Shown: piece after piece, positions 13,742 through 21,562 of the stretch
Numbering within the stretch: the first letter of the stretch is position 1
Layout of the letters: each line of letters starts with the position of its first letter
Position numbers and translations under genes: made by a program
Origin: an uncultured Desulfarculaceae bacterium
GTDB lineage: Bacteria > Desulfobacterota > Desulfarculia > Desulfarculales > Desulfarculaceae
Length of the DNA: 22,255 nucleotides
Direction: 5' to 3'
NCBI GenBank assembly: GCA_937908275.1
Contig: CALERA010000141.1
Span: 1 to 22,255, forward strand
The notes under the pieces: generated by a model
The model's input: the letters and a program-made list of their open reading frames with translations, nothing else
Database searches by the model: none
What the model was told of the DNA's origin: nothing

Positions 13742-14779
13742 ATGGCTATTTTCGATCTGGACGCCCGTCCGGGGACCAAAACCCATGGGCTGGTGAAGGT
13801 TGGCGAGCTTGCCTTTGGCAGCCCCATCACCCTGCCGGTGATGGTTCTGTCGGGCGAGGGCAAAGGTCCGCTGTTGTGGGTCTGTGGCAATGTCCATGGC
13901 GATGAACTCAACGGCCCCCTGGCGATGATGGAGCTGTATCGGGAGCTGGACCCGGCCCGGATCAGGGGCTCCCTGGTCTTGACCCCGCTGTTGAACGCCC
14001 CGGCCTTCATGGACCGAGCCAAGATGGCCAGCCTGGACCGCCTGGACATGGACACGGTGTTTCCGGGCGATCCCCAAGGGTTGCAGGCGGAGCGGACGGC
14101 GCAGGTCCTCTTCCGGGAAATCACCCGCCATGCCGACGCGGTGATCAATTTGCACTCCCACAACACCCGTTTCGAAGCGATCCCCTATGCCAACTACAAG
14201 ATCGTCCCCGGCGCCGATCCCGCGGTGACCAGGCGATCCCGGGACTTGGCGGCGGCGTTCGGGACCCGGGTGATTTGCCGCATCGACCTGGCCACGGCCG
14301 ACGGCGAGCTGCCGGGCGTGACCAGGGGGGCCCTGGATATCTGCTGCATATCGCGGGGCATCCCGGCCTTCATGGCCGAATTGGGCGCGGGGGGCAGGGC
14401 CGAGCCGCACAACATCGCCCTGGCCAAGCAGGGCCTGGTCAACGTGATGTCCTTGATGGGCATGTGTCAGGGCGATCGCCTGGTTCAGGCCAGGCAGGTG
14501 GTGATCCAGCGCCGACGGTTCTTGCGCGCCAATCGCGGGGGGTACCTCCAGGTGTTGGCCCGCCTGGGCGAAATCCATCCTCGGGGCGTCCCATACGCCA
14601 GGCTGTTCAACTGGTGGGAGGACCTGGATCTCCCCTGCCTGGAACGGGAGGCCTATGTGATCGCCACCAGGGTCAATCCCCTGGTGGCCACGGGCGAGAA
14701 GATGATCATGCTGGGGACGGAATGGACAGAAGAAGCCGCGCGCCCCGAGGCCTGGCCCCAAGCGGCGTCGCCCGCTTGA
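13742..14779 (+). CDS. Zinc-dependent deacylase of the succinylglutamate desuccinylase/aspartoacylase (AstE/AspA) family
   Basis: A 345-residue M14-like enzyme that would remove an acyl group from an N-acyl compound, or cleave a related amide. Seen: zinc ligands H52 and E55 (GNVHGDELNG) and H138 (INLHSHNTR), and general-base glutamate E213 (FMAELGAGG), followed by the small C-terminal beta domain. Odd: the family motif LN-R-xFPG, where Asn-Arg bind the substrate carboxylate (Asn70-Arg71 in aspartoacylase), reads LDMDTVFPG here, with Asp-Thr in those places. The enzyme should be active as a hydrolase but with different substrate preference. A ribosome site GAGGAG or GAGCGG precedes the ATG. 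It is the last gene of cluster 1, separated from the rest by a terminator-like hairpin. Confidence 0.82.
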   Translation: MAIFDLDARPGTKTHGLVKVGELAFGSPITLPVMVLSGEGKGPLLWVCGNVHGDELNGPLAMMELYRELDPARIRGSLVLTPLLNAPAFMDRAKMASLDRLDMDTVFPGDPQGLQAERTAQVLFREITRHADAVINLHSHNTRFEAIPYANYKIVPGADPAVTRRSRDLAAAFGTRVICRIDLATADGELPGVTRGALDICCISRGIPAFMAELGAGGRAEPHNIALAKQGLVNVMSLMGMCQGDRLVQARQVVIQRRRFLRANRGGYLQVLARLGEIHPRGVPYARLFNWWEDLDLPCLEREAYVIATRVNPLVATGEKMIMLGTEWTEEAARPEAWPQAASPA

Positions 14780-15041
14780 GCCCATCGCATCCCGCTCGAC
14801 AAGTCAGGCCATAACCGCCTGAAAAAAAACGCGGACCCCAAATCGTGACGGAATAGCCTGAGCGCCCGCAGGGCCGCGTCGTGGTCCAGGCGAAGAAAAA
14901 TATTAATAATATATGTATGTTATGTTAAAATTTCATGGGTGATGGCCGCTGGGACGACCTGCACACCCACCTCAGTCTGCGCGGCTCCGCCACCAGGGAA
15001 GGGCCAGGGAACAATATACAGGGGTGAGGGGGTATTTTTAG
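14780..15041. other. Gap between cluster 1 and the LacI gene
   Basis: No gene seen. An inverted repeat TCAGGC…GCCTGA (14804-14822) just after the deacylase gene is followed by an A-run, not a T-run, so it is not a plus-strand terminator. A very AT-rich block at 14894-14934 stands out in this GC-rich sequence and may be an upstream promoter or regulatory element for the LacI gene. Confidence 0.45.
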
Positions 15042-15070
15042 TTGACTTTTCTGCAAACGTTTGCAACAAT
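15042..15070 (+). promoter_or_regulatory. Promoter and perfect operator of the LacI-family gene
   Basis: TTGACT (15042-15047), 17 bases, then AACAAT (15065-15070). The perfect 14-base palindrome TGCAAACGTTTGCA (15052-15065) fills the spacer and has the central CG typical of LacI/PurR operators. A repressor bound here would block RNA polymerase, so negative autoregulation is expected. A near-identical site lies at 16166-16179. Confidence 0.8.
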
Positions 15071-15075
15071 CGGCC

Positions 15076-16119
15076 ATGATCAACAAAACCAAAGGCAGCC
15101 CCCCCTCCGTCACGATCAAGGAGATCGCCAAAAAGGCTGGCGTTTCCTACTCCACGGTTTCCCGCGCCCTCAACGACAAAAACGGGGTCAAAGGGGATCT
15201 TCGGGAAGCCATCAAGCGGATCGCCAATGAACTTGGCTATTTGCCAAACTCATCGGCCAAGGCCCTGGTGCAGAACCGGATCGGCGCCATCGGACTGATC
15301 ATTCCCCGCACCGGCGAGTTCGCTTTCCAGAGCCCCTATTACTCGCAGATGCTGTTGGGAATCGGGGAGGTCGCCAATCAGCACAACTACAACCTGACCC
15401 TGAGTCTGCACGAGAAGGGCAATTACACCTCCCTTTATTTTCGCCGGCTGGTGGACGGGGTCATCGTGATCGGCAACCGGCTTGACGACGAGTTGGTGGT
15501 GGAGTTGGAGAGCAAGGGCGTCCCGGCCGTGGTGGTGCCGGGATTCCTGGACAACTCCCGGGTCGGCCTGGCCAGCGTGAACTCTGAAAACAGTATTTGT
15601 GTTTACAGGGCAGTTAGTTATCTGCTGGACCTCGGCCATCGCAAGATCGCCTTCATCCTGGGCGCGCCCAACTCAAAATACTCCGTGGAACGTTTCCGGG
15701 CCTATCGCGCGGCCTTCAGCGACCGGGGCCTGACCTATGATGACGCCTATATCGTGGAGAGCGACTTTTCCAAGATCGACGGCTTCCGTCTCATGGGGCG
15801 GCTCCTGGATTTGCCCGAGCCGCCGACCTGCGTGATATGCATCAATGACACCGTGACCCCGGGAGCCTTGCGCCAGATAAACATGCGCGGCCTGAAGATA
15901 CCCGAGGACATTTCGGTGGTGGCCATCGGCTCCTCCGACATCCTGGATTTGTTTCAACCACCGCTCACCACGGTGAAAATCGACGTGATCAAGATCGGGC
16001 AGACCGCGGCGCAGATGCTGATTCAGTTGATCGAAACCGGCTCCTGCCCGGACCGGCACGTGGTCATTCCCTCGGAAGTAATCATCCGGGATTCGACCTG
16101 CGCCGTGCGGGGGGAGTAG
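15076..16119 (+). CDS. LacI-family transcriptional regulator
   Basis: A 347-residue regulator: an N-terminal LacI helix-turn-helix (VTIKEIAKKAGVSYSTVSRA, 12-31), a hinge helix (PNSSAKALVQNR, 57-68), then a periplasmic-binding-protein-like effector domain starting IGAIGLIIPRTG. Downstream landmarks are VDGVIVIG, YLLDLGHRKIAFI, and ICINDTVTPGAL, which occupies the usual C-terminal effector-domain position. I chose ATG 15076; the in-frame TTG at 15061 lies inside the operator. No ribosome site precedes ATG 15076, and the predicted transcription start falls within a few bases of it, so the mRNA may be leaderless. It lies between clusters 1 and 2; the shared operator ties it to cluster 2. The effector is unknown. 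Confidence 0.93.
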   Translation: MINKTKGSPPSVTIKEIAKKAGVSYSTVSRALNDKNGVKGDLREAIKRIANELGYLPNSSAKALVQNRIGAIGLIIPRTGEFAFQSPYYSQMLLGIGEVANQHNYNLTLSLHEKGNYTSLYFRRLVDGVIVIGNRLDDELVVELESKGVPAVVVPGFLDNSRVGLASVNSENSICVYRAVSYLLDLGHRKIAFILGAPNSKYSVERFRAYRAAFSDRGLTYDDAYIVESDFSKIDGFRLMGRLLDLPEPPTCVICINDTVTPGALRQINMRGLKIPEDISVVAIGSSDILDLFQPPLTTVKIDVIKIGQTAAQMLIQLIETGSCPDRHVVIPSEVIIRDSTCAVRGE

Positions 16120-16165
16120 GGGGTCTGTAATCACCAGCATGAGAGAGGGTTTGGTGCGGTGAAAA

Positions 16166-16179
16166 ACTGCAAACGTTTC
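16166..16179. promoter_or_regulatory. Second LacI-type operator, upstream of cluster 2
   Basis: TGCAAACGTTTCCA differs from the perfect site at 15052-15065 by one base (C for G at position 12). It lies 108 bases upstream of the hydroxyacyl dehydrogenase start. I found no other copy in the window and none before cluster 1. It marks cluster 2 as the target of the adjacent LacI protein. No clear -35/-10 pair is visible next to it. Confidence 0.75.
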
Positions 16180-16286
16180 CAGAAAAGTTTCCCGGTTGCA
16201 GCCATTCCGGCTGGTTTCAATGCCGGGCGCCTCTCGGCGCGCGGCGGGTGCGAGGCCTTGGGCTCTCAACATCTGGAGCACGCGAA

Positions 16287-17249
16287 ATGAAAGTGGATGA
16301 CCTCGGCAAAGTGGTGGTCCTCGGTTCCGGCACCATGGGGCCGGGCATTGCCCAGATGTTCGCCCAAAAGGGACATCCGGTGACCGTGTGGAGCAAGGTG
16401 GCTGAGGAGCATGAGCGGGCGGCCAAGGTGGTGCGCACCAGCCTGGAGACGTTCGTGGAGCACCAGGTGCTGCCGCCGGACGCGGTGGAGCCGACTCTGG
16501 CGCGGATGACCTACACCGCCGACCTGGAGAGCGCGGTCAGAGACGCGGATCTGATCATCGAGTGCATCGTGGAAAACCTGGCGATCAAGGGCGAGCTCTT
16601 CCAGCAACTGGACGCCCTCTGCAAGCCCGAGGCGATCTTCGCCAGCAACACTTCGTTTCTCAACGTCTTCCAGGTCACTCCGGAAAAACGCCAGAGCCGC
16701 AGCGTGATCGCCCACTGGTTCGCTCCTCCGCAGATCATGCCCCTGGTGGAGGTGGTGCGCGGCCCCCAGACCGGCGACGAAACCGTGGCGATAGTGGTGG
16801 AGCTTCTGCGCCGCGTCGGCAAGGTGCCCATCGTGATGCAGAAATTCGTGCCAGGCTTCGCCATCAACCGCATGCTGCGGATTCTGGGTCGGGAAACCTT
16901 TTTCCTTTTGGACAACGGCTACATCACCGCCGACCAACTGGACCTGGCGGTCAAGGCCAGCCTGGCGCCGCGCATGATGGTGCTGGGCCTGGTGCAACGT
17001 TACGACTTCACCGGTTTGGACCTGAGCGCGCGCAACCTGGAGAACCCCGGCTTCGTCGAGGCGCCCCTGGACAACCACCCCAAAAGCCTTTTCGAGTTGG
17101 TGGAGCAGGGACACCTGGGGGTCAAGACCGGCAAGGGGTTTTACGACTACAGCGATAAGGAATACGAAGAGGTTCTGAAGGAGAGGGATGACAAGCTGTT
17201 GAACGTCATCAAGGCCGTCGATTTTCTCATCACTCCCCACAAAGGATGA
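16287..17249 (+). CDS. 3-hydroxyacyl-CoA dehydrogenase-type (possibly carnitine-dehydrogenase-like) NAD-dependent enzyme
   Basis: A 320-residue enzyme that oxidises a beta-hydroxyl to a beta-keto group with NAD. Seen: NAD-binding GSGTMG (13-18), and all four catalytic landmarks of the family: serine in SNTS (120-123), H143 (AHWFAPP), E155 (LVEVV) and N194 (GFAINR). The C-terminal helical domain ends in GHLGVKTGKGFYDY. Relatives include 3-hydroxybutyryl-CoA dehydrogenase, L-gulonate dehydrogenase and L-carnitine dehydrogenase. Pairing with a BKACE gene in a four-base stop/start overlap is the arrangement known from carnitine catabolism, so a free beta-hydroxy acid is a plausible substrate; a CoA ester is not excluded. 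Start chosen by GGAG nine bases upstream. First gene of cluster 2, after the LacI operator. Confidence 0.9.
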   Translation: MKVDDLGKVVVLGSGTMGPGIAQMFAQKGHPVTVWSKVAEEHERAAKVVRTSLETFVEHQVLPPDAVEPTLARMTYTADLESAVRDADLIIECIVENLAIKGELFQQLDALCKPEAIFASNTSFLNVFQVTPEKRQSRSVIAHWFAPPQIMPLVEVVRGPQTGDETVAIVVELLRRVGKVPIVMQKFVPGFAINRMLRILGRETFFLLDNGYITADQLDLAVKASLAPRMMVLGLVQRYDFTGLDLSARNLENPGFVEAPLDNHPKSLFELVEQGHLGVKTGKGFYDYSDKEYEEVLKERDDKLLNVIKAVDFLITPHKG

Positions 17250-17254
17250 AAGCC

Positions 17255-18118
17255 ATGCCGCTGCAGCTCCCTTCTGACAAGGTCATCATCACCGTGGCCC
17301 AGACCGGGGCCCTGGTGAGCAAGTCCATGAACCCCAACGTGCCCGAGCAGCCGGAGGAGATCATCGAGTCCGCCTACGCCTGCTACAACGAGGGGGCGGC
17401 CATCGTCCACGTCCACGCCCGCGACCAGAGCGGCGAGAACACCTCCGACCCCGAGGTCTTCCGCAAGATCCGCGACGGCATCCGGCAAAAGTGCGACCTG
17501 ATCACCCAGTACAGCACCGGCGGGGGGCCCAATCTCAGCCAGGAGCAGCGCATCGAGTGCCTCAAGGCCACCCCGGAGATGGCCTCGCTGAACATGGGCA
17601 GCATGATGCGCATCTCCGGAAAATACGCCGGCATCCCCTGGTCCAACATGCCCCAGGAAATCGAAACCTACATCTCCAGAATGCGGGAGTTGGGCGTCAA
17701 GCCGGAGATGGAGGTCTATAACCTGGCCATGTTCCGCGAGGTGGCCTCTGTCATCGAAAAGGGCCTGGTGGAAAAGCCTTACTACGTCAACCTGGTGTTG
17801 GGCATGCGCTATCAGGGGGCCTGCGACGCCACCCCCAAGATCCTCACCCTGCTGCACGACTTCCTGCCCGCCGAGGCCTATTTCAACCTCACCGCCGTGG
17901 GCACGGCCCAGCTTCCCCTGAGCACCATGGCCATGGTGATGGGCGGCTGCATCCGGGTGGGGCTGGAAGACAACATCTATTATCGCAAGGGCGAACTGGC
18001 CACCAACGCCCAGTTGGTGGCGCGGGCGGTGCGCATCGCCCGGGAGTTGGGCAAGGAGCCGGCCACCCCAGAGGAGGCCCGGGCGATTCTGGGCCTGAAG
18101 CCCCTGAGCCGCTCCTGA
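17255..18118 (+). CDS. BKACE-family beta-keto acid cleavage enzyme (DUF849 / Kce type)
   Basis: A 287-residue zinc TIM-barrel enzyme that condenses a beta-keto acid with acetyl-CoA and cleaves it to acetoacetate plus a new acyl-CoA. Seen: KVIITVAQTGA at the start, zinc ligands H52 and H54 (IVHVHARD) and E238 (IRVGLEDNIYY), YSTGGG near 86-91, MEVYN and AVGTAQLP. These match the Kce family throughout. I prefer ATG 17255 because AAAGGA lies eight bases upstream; ATG 17246 overlaps the preceding stop as ATGA and adds three residues. Together with the preceding dehydrogenase it forms a two-step route: beta-hydroxy acid to beta-keto acid to acyl-CoA plus acetoacetate. No thioesterase (CdhC in carnitine clusters) follows, so the acyl-CoA is probably used directly. 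Confidence 0.92.
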   Translation: MPLQLPSDKVIITVAQTGALVSKSMNPNVPEQPEEIIESAYACYNEGAAIVHVHARDQSGENTSDPEVFRKIRDGIRQKCDLITQYSTGGGPNLSQEQRIECLKATPEMASLNMGSMMRISGKYAGIPWSNMPQEIETYISRMRELGVKPEMEVYNLAMFREVASVIEKGLVEKPYYVNLVLGMRYQGACDATPKILTLLHDFLPAEAYFNLTAVGTAQLPLSTMAMVMGGCIRVGLEDNIYYRKGELATNAQLVARAVRIARELGKEPATPEEARAILGLKPLSRS

Positions 18119-18164
18119 GTTGGTTTGCCGTTCTTGAGAAAAGAAGGGGCCGACCGCATTCTGG

Positions 18165-18181
18165 GCGCGGCAAAACCGCGC
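18165..18181. repeat. Small hairpin between BKACE and the second transporter
   Basis: GCGCGG-CAAAA-CCGCGC, a six-base G/C stem with an A-rich loop and no T-run, in the 171-base gap before the binding-protein gene. It may protect mRNA ends or slow polymerase; no promoter is apparent in this gap, so the transporter is probably in the same operon. Confidence 0.4.
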
Positions 18182-18289
18182 GGACCCGGATCAACTGACG
18201 ACACAGCCCCAATAGTTGAAGCAGCCAGGAGAAAAGCAGCCCGAATTACTGACCCGGCATGAATGGAACCCCAAGCGAGGAGGTGTAAC

Positions 18290-19264
18290 GTGGCGAAAAA
18301 AGCAACCAAGGTAATGATATGGCTGGCAGCCCTAGCGGTATACGCCGGAGGCGCGCTTGCCGCCGCAGCGGCAGACTTCCCCAGCAAGCCCATTACCCTG
18401 ATCGTGCCCTGGGCCGCCGGTGGCTCGACCGACACCTGCATGCGGGTTCTGGCGGATAACGCCAACAAATACCTGGGTCAGCCGGTGGTGGTGGAAAACA
18501 AGCCCGGCGGCGGCGGCACGGTGGGCCCCGCCACCATGGTGGCCACGGCCAAGCCCGACGGCTACACCCTTTCCCAGATCCCCATGGGCGTATTCCGCCT
18601 GCCGCACACCCTCAAGACCACCTGGGACCCCCTCAAGGACTTCACCTGGGTCATCCAGCTCACCGGTTACACCTATGGCATCGTGGTCAAGAGCGACGCC
18701 CCCTGGAAGACCCTGAAGGAGCTTCTGGACTATGCCAAGGCCAATCCGGGCAAGGTGACCTACGCCACGCCGGGCGTGGGCGTCATGCAGCACGTGACCA
18801 TGGAGAAGCTGGCCAAAAAGGAAGGAATCAGCTGGATCCACGTCCCGCAGAAGGGCGGCATCGAGGTGATTTCCGCCACCATGGGCGGCCACGTCATGGT
18901 CGGGGCCGAGACTTCCGGCTGGGCGCCCCAGGTGGCGTCCGGCGACCTCCGCCTCCTGGCCATCTGGACCGAGGAGCGCAGCAAGAACTGGCCCGATGTC
19001 CCCACCCTGAAGGAACTGGGCTATGACATCGTGGCCTCCTCGCCCTTTGGCATCGCCGGACCCAAGGACATGGACCCCAAGGTGGTGGCCATCCTGCACG
19101 ACGCCTTCAAGAAGGCCATGGACGAGCCTTCCTTCCAGAAGGTCCTGAACGACTTTTACATGGTGCCTGCCTACAAGAACTCCAAGGATTACGCCGATTC
19201 GGCCAACGAGATGTTCTTGGAGGAAAAGCAGAACGCCGAGATCCTGGGCCTGAAGAAGCAGTAG
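18290..19264 (+). CDS. TTT-family (Bug/TctC-like) periplasmic substrate-binding protein, cluster 2
   Basis: A 324-residue receptor. Seen: a signal peptide (MAKKATKVM, hydrophobic run, cleavage near AAAAA-DFPS), then DFPSKPITLIVPWAAGGSTD with the standard aspartate-bearing first loop, ENKPGGGGTVGP, PDGYTL, the second loop near YATPGVGVMQHV, and GIAGPKDMDPKVV. This is a more typical family member than the cluster 1 protein. The start is GTG with an excellent ribosome site (GAGGAGGTG, five bases upstream). TctB and TctA of the same set follow. Ligand unknown; by context a beta-hydroxy acid or its precursor that feeds the dehydrogenase and BKACE (inference). Confidence 0.94.
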   Translation: MAKKATKVMIWLAALAVYAGGALAAAAADFPSKPITLIVPWAAGGSTDTCMRVLADNANKYLGQPVVVENKPGGGGTVGPATMVATAKPDGYTLSQIPMGVFRLPHTLKTTWDPLKDFTWVIQLTGYTYGIVVKSDAPWKTLKELLDYAKANPGKVTYATPGVGVMQHVTMEKLAKKEGISWIHVPQKGGIEVISATMGGHVMVGAETSGWAPQVASGDLRLLAIWTEERSKNWPDVPTLKELGYDIVASSPFGIAGPKDMDPKVVAILHDAFKKAMDEPSFQKVLNDFYMVPAYKNSKDYADSANEMFLEEKQNAEILGLKKQ

Positions 19265-19397
19265 GACCATTTGAACCCCCGGCCGCGCCGGCAAGCCAGC
19301 CTGAGTCCGCTGGCTTGCCGGCGACGACCAAGGCCGGGCGTCTTGGAAAAGCCAAGCCTTCTCGCGGCGCTTGTTGTTGGGACGGCGGCAGGACGCC

Positions 19398-19868
19398 ATG
19401 GAGGTCGAGGTGAGGACAGCCGATATTTTCAGCTCTCTGTTCTGGATGGCCATCAGCCTGGGGATTTGCCTGGAGGGGTGCGACCTGGGGCTCGGCAGCC
19501 TCACCGACCCTGGGGGCGGCTTCATGTTTTTTTGGGTGGGGGTCATCATGGCCGGCCTGTCGGGCATTGTCTTGATCCAGGCCGCCAGGAGAAAGGCCGT
19601 CCGCGAGGAGATGAAGAACCTCTGGGCCGGCGTTGCCTATAAGAAGGTGATCGCCGTGATGGTGGCGTTGTTCGTCTATGCCTACCTGCTCAACACCCTG
19701 GGCTTCATCCTGGCCACCATCCCCCTGATGATCTTTCTGTTCAAGGCGGTGGAGCCCCAACGCTGGAGCATAGCCGTGCTGGGGGCGGTGATCAGCACCT
19801 TGGTCGCCTATGGCGTGTTCCGGCTCTGGTTGCAGTGCCAACTCCCCTTGGGCTTGTTGGGAGGTTGA
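19398..19868 (+). CDS. tctB: TTT-family small membrane subunit TctB, cluster 2
   Basis: About 156 residues with four predicted membrane segments (LFWMAISLGICLEG; FMFFWVGVIMAGLSGIVLI; VIAVMVALFVYAYLLNTLGFILATIPLMIFLF as two; WSIAVLGAVISTLVAYGVF), and the closing LPLGLLGG seen in both TctB copies of this window. Lys/Arg-rich loop between segments two and three. The start is uncertain: ATG 19398 has CAGGA just upstream, and GTG 19410 has GGAGGT at a short distance. A 133-base stretch separates it from the binding-protein stop, unusually long within a TTT operon; part of it is GC-rich inverted sequence (GCCGG…CCGGC around 19284-19322). TctA starts six bases after its stop. Confidence 0.86.
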   Translation: MEVEVRTADIFSSLFWMAISLGICLEGCDLGLGSLTDPGGGFMFFWVGVIMAGLSGIVLIQAARRKAVREEMKNLWAGVAYKKVIAVMVALFVYAYLLNTLGFILATIPLMIFLFKAVEPQRWSIAVLGAVISTLVAYGVFRLWLQCQLPLGLLGG

Positions 19869-19874
19869 TCGGAA

Positions 19875-21380
19875 ATGGACCTTTTTAACTACCTGGGAAT
19901 CGGCTTCTCCGTAGCCCTCCAGCCCGAGAACCTGCTTTACTGCTTCATCGGGGTGTTCGTGGGCACCCTGATCGGCGTGCTGCCGGGCATCGGCCCGGTG
20001 GGCGCCATGTCCCTGCTCCTGCCCTCCACCTTCAAGGCCACGCCCGAGGCCGCCATCATCATGCTGGCCGGCATTTATTACGGAGCCATGTATGGCGGGT
20101 CCACCACCTCGATCCTGGTCAACATACCCGGCGAGGCGGCCTCGGTGGTCACCTGCCTGGACGGCTACCAGATGGCCCGCCAGGGCCGGGCGGGTCCGGC
20201 CCTGGGCATCGCCGCCTTCGGCTCCTTCATCGCGGGAACCATCGCCGTGCTGGGCCTGATGCTGGTGGCGCCGCCGCTGGCCAGCTTTGCCCTCAAGTTC
20301 GGTCCGCCGGAATATTTCACCCTGATGGTCCTGGGCCTGACCATCCTCATCTATCTGGCCCACGGCTCCATGCCCAAGGCCCTGATCATGGCCGGCTTCG
20401 GCCTGGTCCTGGGCTTGGTGGGCCTGGACACCATGAGCGCGCTGCCGCGTTTCACCTTCAACCAGATGGAGCTCCTGGACGGGGTGGGCCTGGTGCCCAT
20501 CGTCATGGGCGTTTTTGGTGTGTCGGAGGTACTGCTCAACATCGAGCAGATCGTGCGCCGGGACATCCTGAAGACCAATATCAAGGGCCTCATGCCCACG
20601 GCCCAGGACTGGAAGGCCTGCAACGGTCCCATCGCCCGGGGGTCCATTCTGGGGTTTTTCCTGGGCGTGCTGCCCGGTGGTGGGGCGGTCATCTCCTCCT
20701 TTGTGTCCTACGCCCTGGAAAAAAGGCTGTCCAAGCACCCCGAGCGCTTTGGCAAGGGGGCCATCGAGGGCGTGGCCGGGCCGGAGGCAGCCAACAACGC
20801 CGCCACGGGCGGCGCGTTCATTCCGCTCATGACCCTGGGCATCCCCCCCAACGTGATCATGGCCATGCTGTTGGGGGCCTTCATGATCCACGGGGTGACC
20901 CCGGGGCCCCTGATGATGAAGCAACACCCCGATTTGTTTTGGGGGGTCATCGTCAGCATGTACGTCGGCAACCTGATGCTCCTGATCCTCAACCTGCCCC
21001 TGATCAGCATCTGGGTGCAGATCCTCAAGGTGCCCTACAAGGTTTTGTTCCCCCTGATTATCCTTTTCTGCCTGGTGGGCGTTTACAGCGTCAACAATAC
21101 GGTTTTTGATATCTATATCATGTTGATCTTCGGCATCATCGGCTACTTGATGAAGAAGTTCGATTACGAGGGCGCGCCCATGATCTTGGCCTTCGTGCTG
21201 GGGCCGATGATGGAGAACAACCTGCGCAAGTCGCTGATAATGTCCCAGGGTGATTTCAGCGTTTTCTTCACCCGCCCCCTGGCCGCCGCCTCCCTGATCA
21301 TCGCGCTGCTGCTGCTGCTCTCTCCCCTCATTCCCTGGTTCAGCAAAAAGAGAGCGGAGATACCCAAGGAGGAGGATTGA
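19875..21380 (+). CDS. tctA: TTT-family large permease subunit TctA, cluster 2
   Basis: A 501-residue permease with about twelve membrane segments. Seen: GTLIGVLPGIGPVGAMS near residues 30-46, AGIYYGAMYGGSTTSIL, VNIPGEAASVVTC, RAGPALGI, and GVLPGGGAVISS. It aligns without gaps over long stretches with the TctA at 5972-7480. The C-terminus is charged (KKRAEIPKEED). It is the last gene of cluster 2 and is followed by a strong bidirectional-looking terminator 29 bases after the stop. The ATG overlaps no neighbour; GATCGGAA upstream is a weak ribosome site, so coupling to TctB translation is probable. Confidence 0.95.
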   Translation: MDLFNYLGIGFSVALQPENLLYCFIGVFVGTLIGVLPGIGPVGAMSLLLPSTFKATPEAAIIMLAGIYYGAMYGGSTTSILVNIPGEAASVVTCLDGYQMARQGRAGPALGIAAFGSFIAGTIAVLGLMLVAPPLASFALKFGPPEYFTLMVLGLTILIYLAHGSMPKALIMAGFGLVLGLVGLDTMSALPRFTFNQMELLDGVGLVPIVMGVFGVSEVLLNIEQIVRRDILKTNIKGLMPTAQDWKACNGPIARGSILGFFLGVLPGGGAVISSFVSYALEKRLSKHPERFGKGAIEGVAGPEAANNAATGGAFIPLMTLGIPPNVIMAMLLGAFMIHGVTPGPLMMKQHPDLFWGVIVSMYVGNLMLLILNLPLISIWVQILKVPYKVLFPLIILFCLVGVYSVNNTVFDIYIMLIFGIIGYLMKKFDYEGAPMILAFVLGPMMENNLRKSLIMSQGDFSVFFTRPLAAASLIIALLLLLSPLIPWFSKKRAEIPKEED

Positions 21381-21408
21381 CACCTGAGCACAGGTGAAAA
21401 TGCGCTTG

Positions 21409-21452
21409 AAAAAGCCAGACGGGCGGGGGAGACCCCGCCCGTCTGGCTTTTT
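21409..21452. terminator. Strong rho-independent terminator after cluster 2
   Basis: A fifteen-base perfect stem GCCAGACGGGCGGGG (21414-21428) / CCCCGCCCGTCTGGC (21433-21447) with a GAGA loop, an A-run before it and a T-run after it (21448-21452), so it can act in both directions. It closes the cluster 2 operon and isolates the MarR unit. Confidence 0.95.
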
Positions 21453-21562
21453 CCCTAGCCATCTGCGGCAATCAACCCCAGAAAGCTGCATCGCCCGGCT
21501 GCGATCCGCCAAGCCCCGAGGCCGGGGAGGGTGGGCGAGCGCGGAAAAGCGCCGGCGGAGGC

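Noticed and set aside
14804..14822. Inverted repeat after the deacylase gene as a terminator
   Set aside because: It is followed by an A-run, not a T-run, so it would not terminate plus-strand transcription.
16287..18118. Firm assignment of cluster 2 to carnitine degradation
   Set aside because: The dehydrogenase fits hydroxyacyl-CoA dehydrogenases equally well, no betainyl-CoA thioesterase is present, and TTT systems are not the usual carnitine importers.
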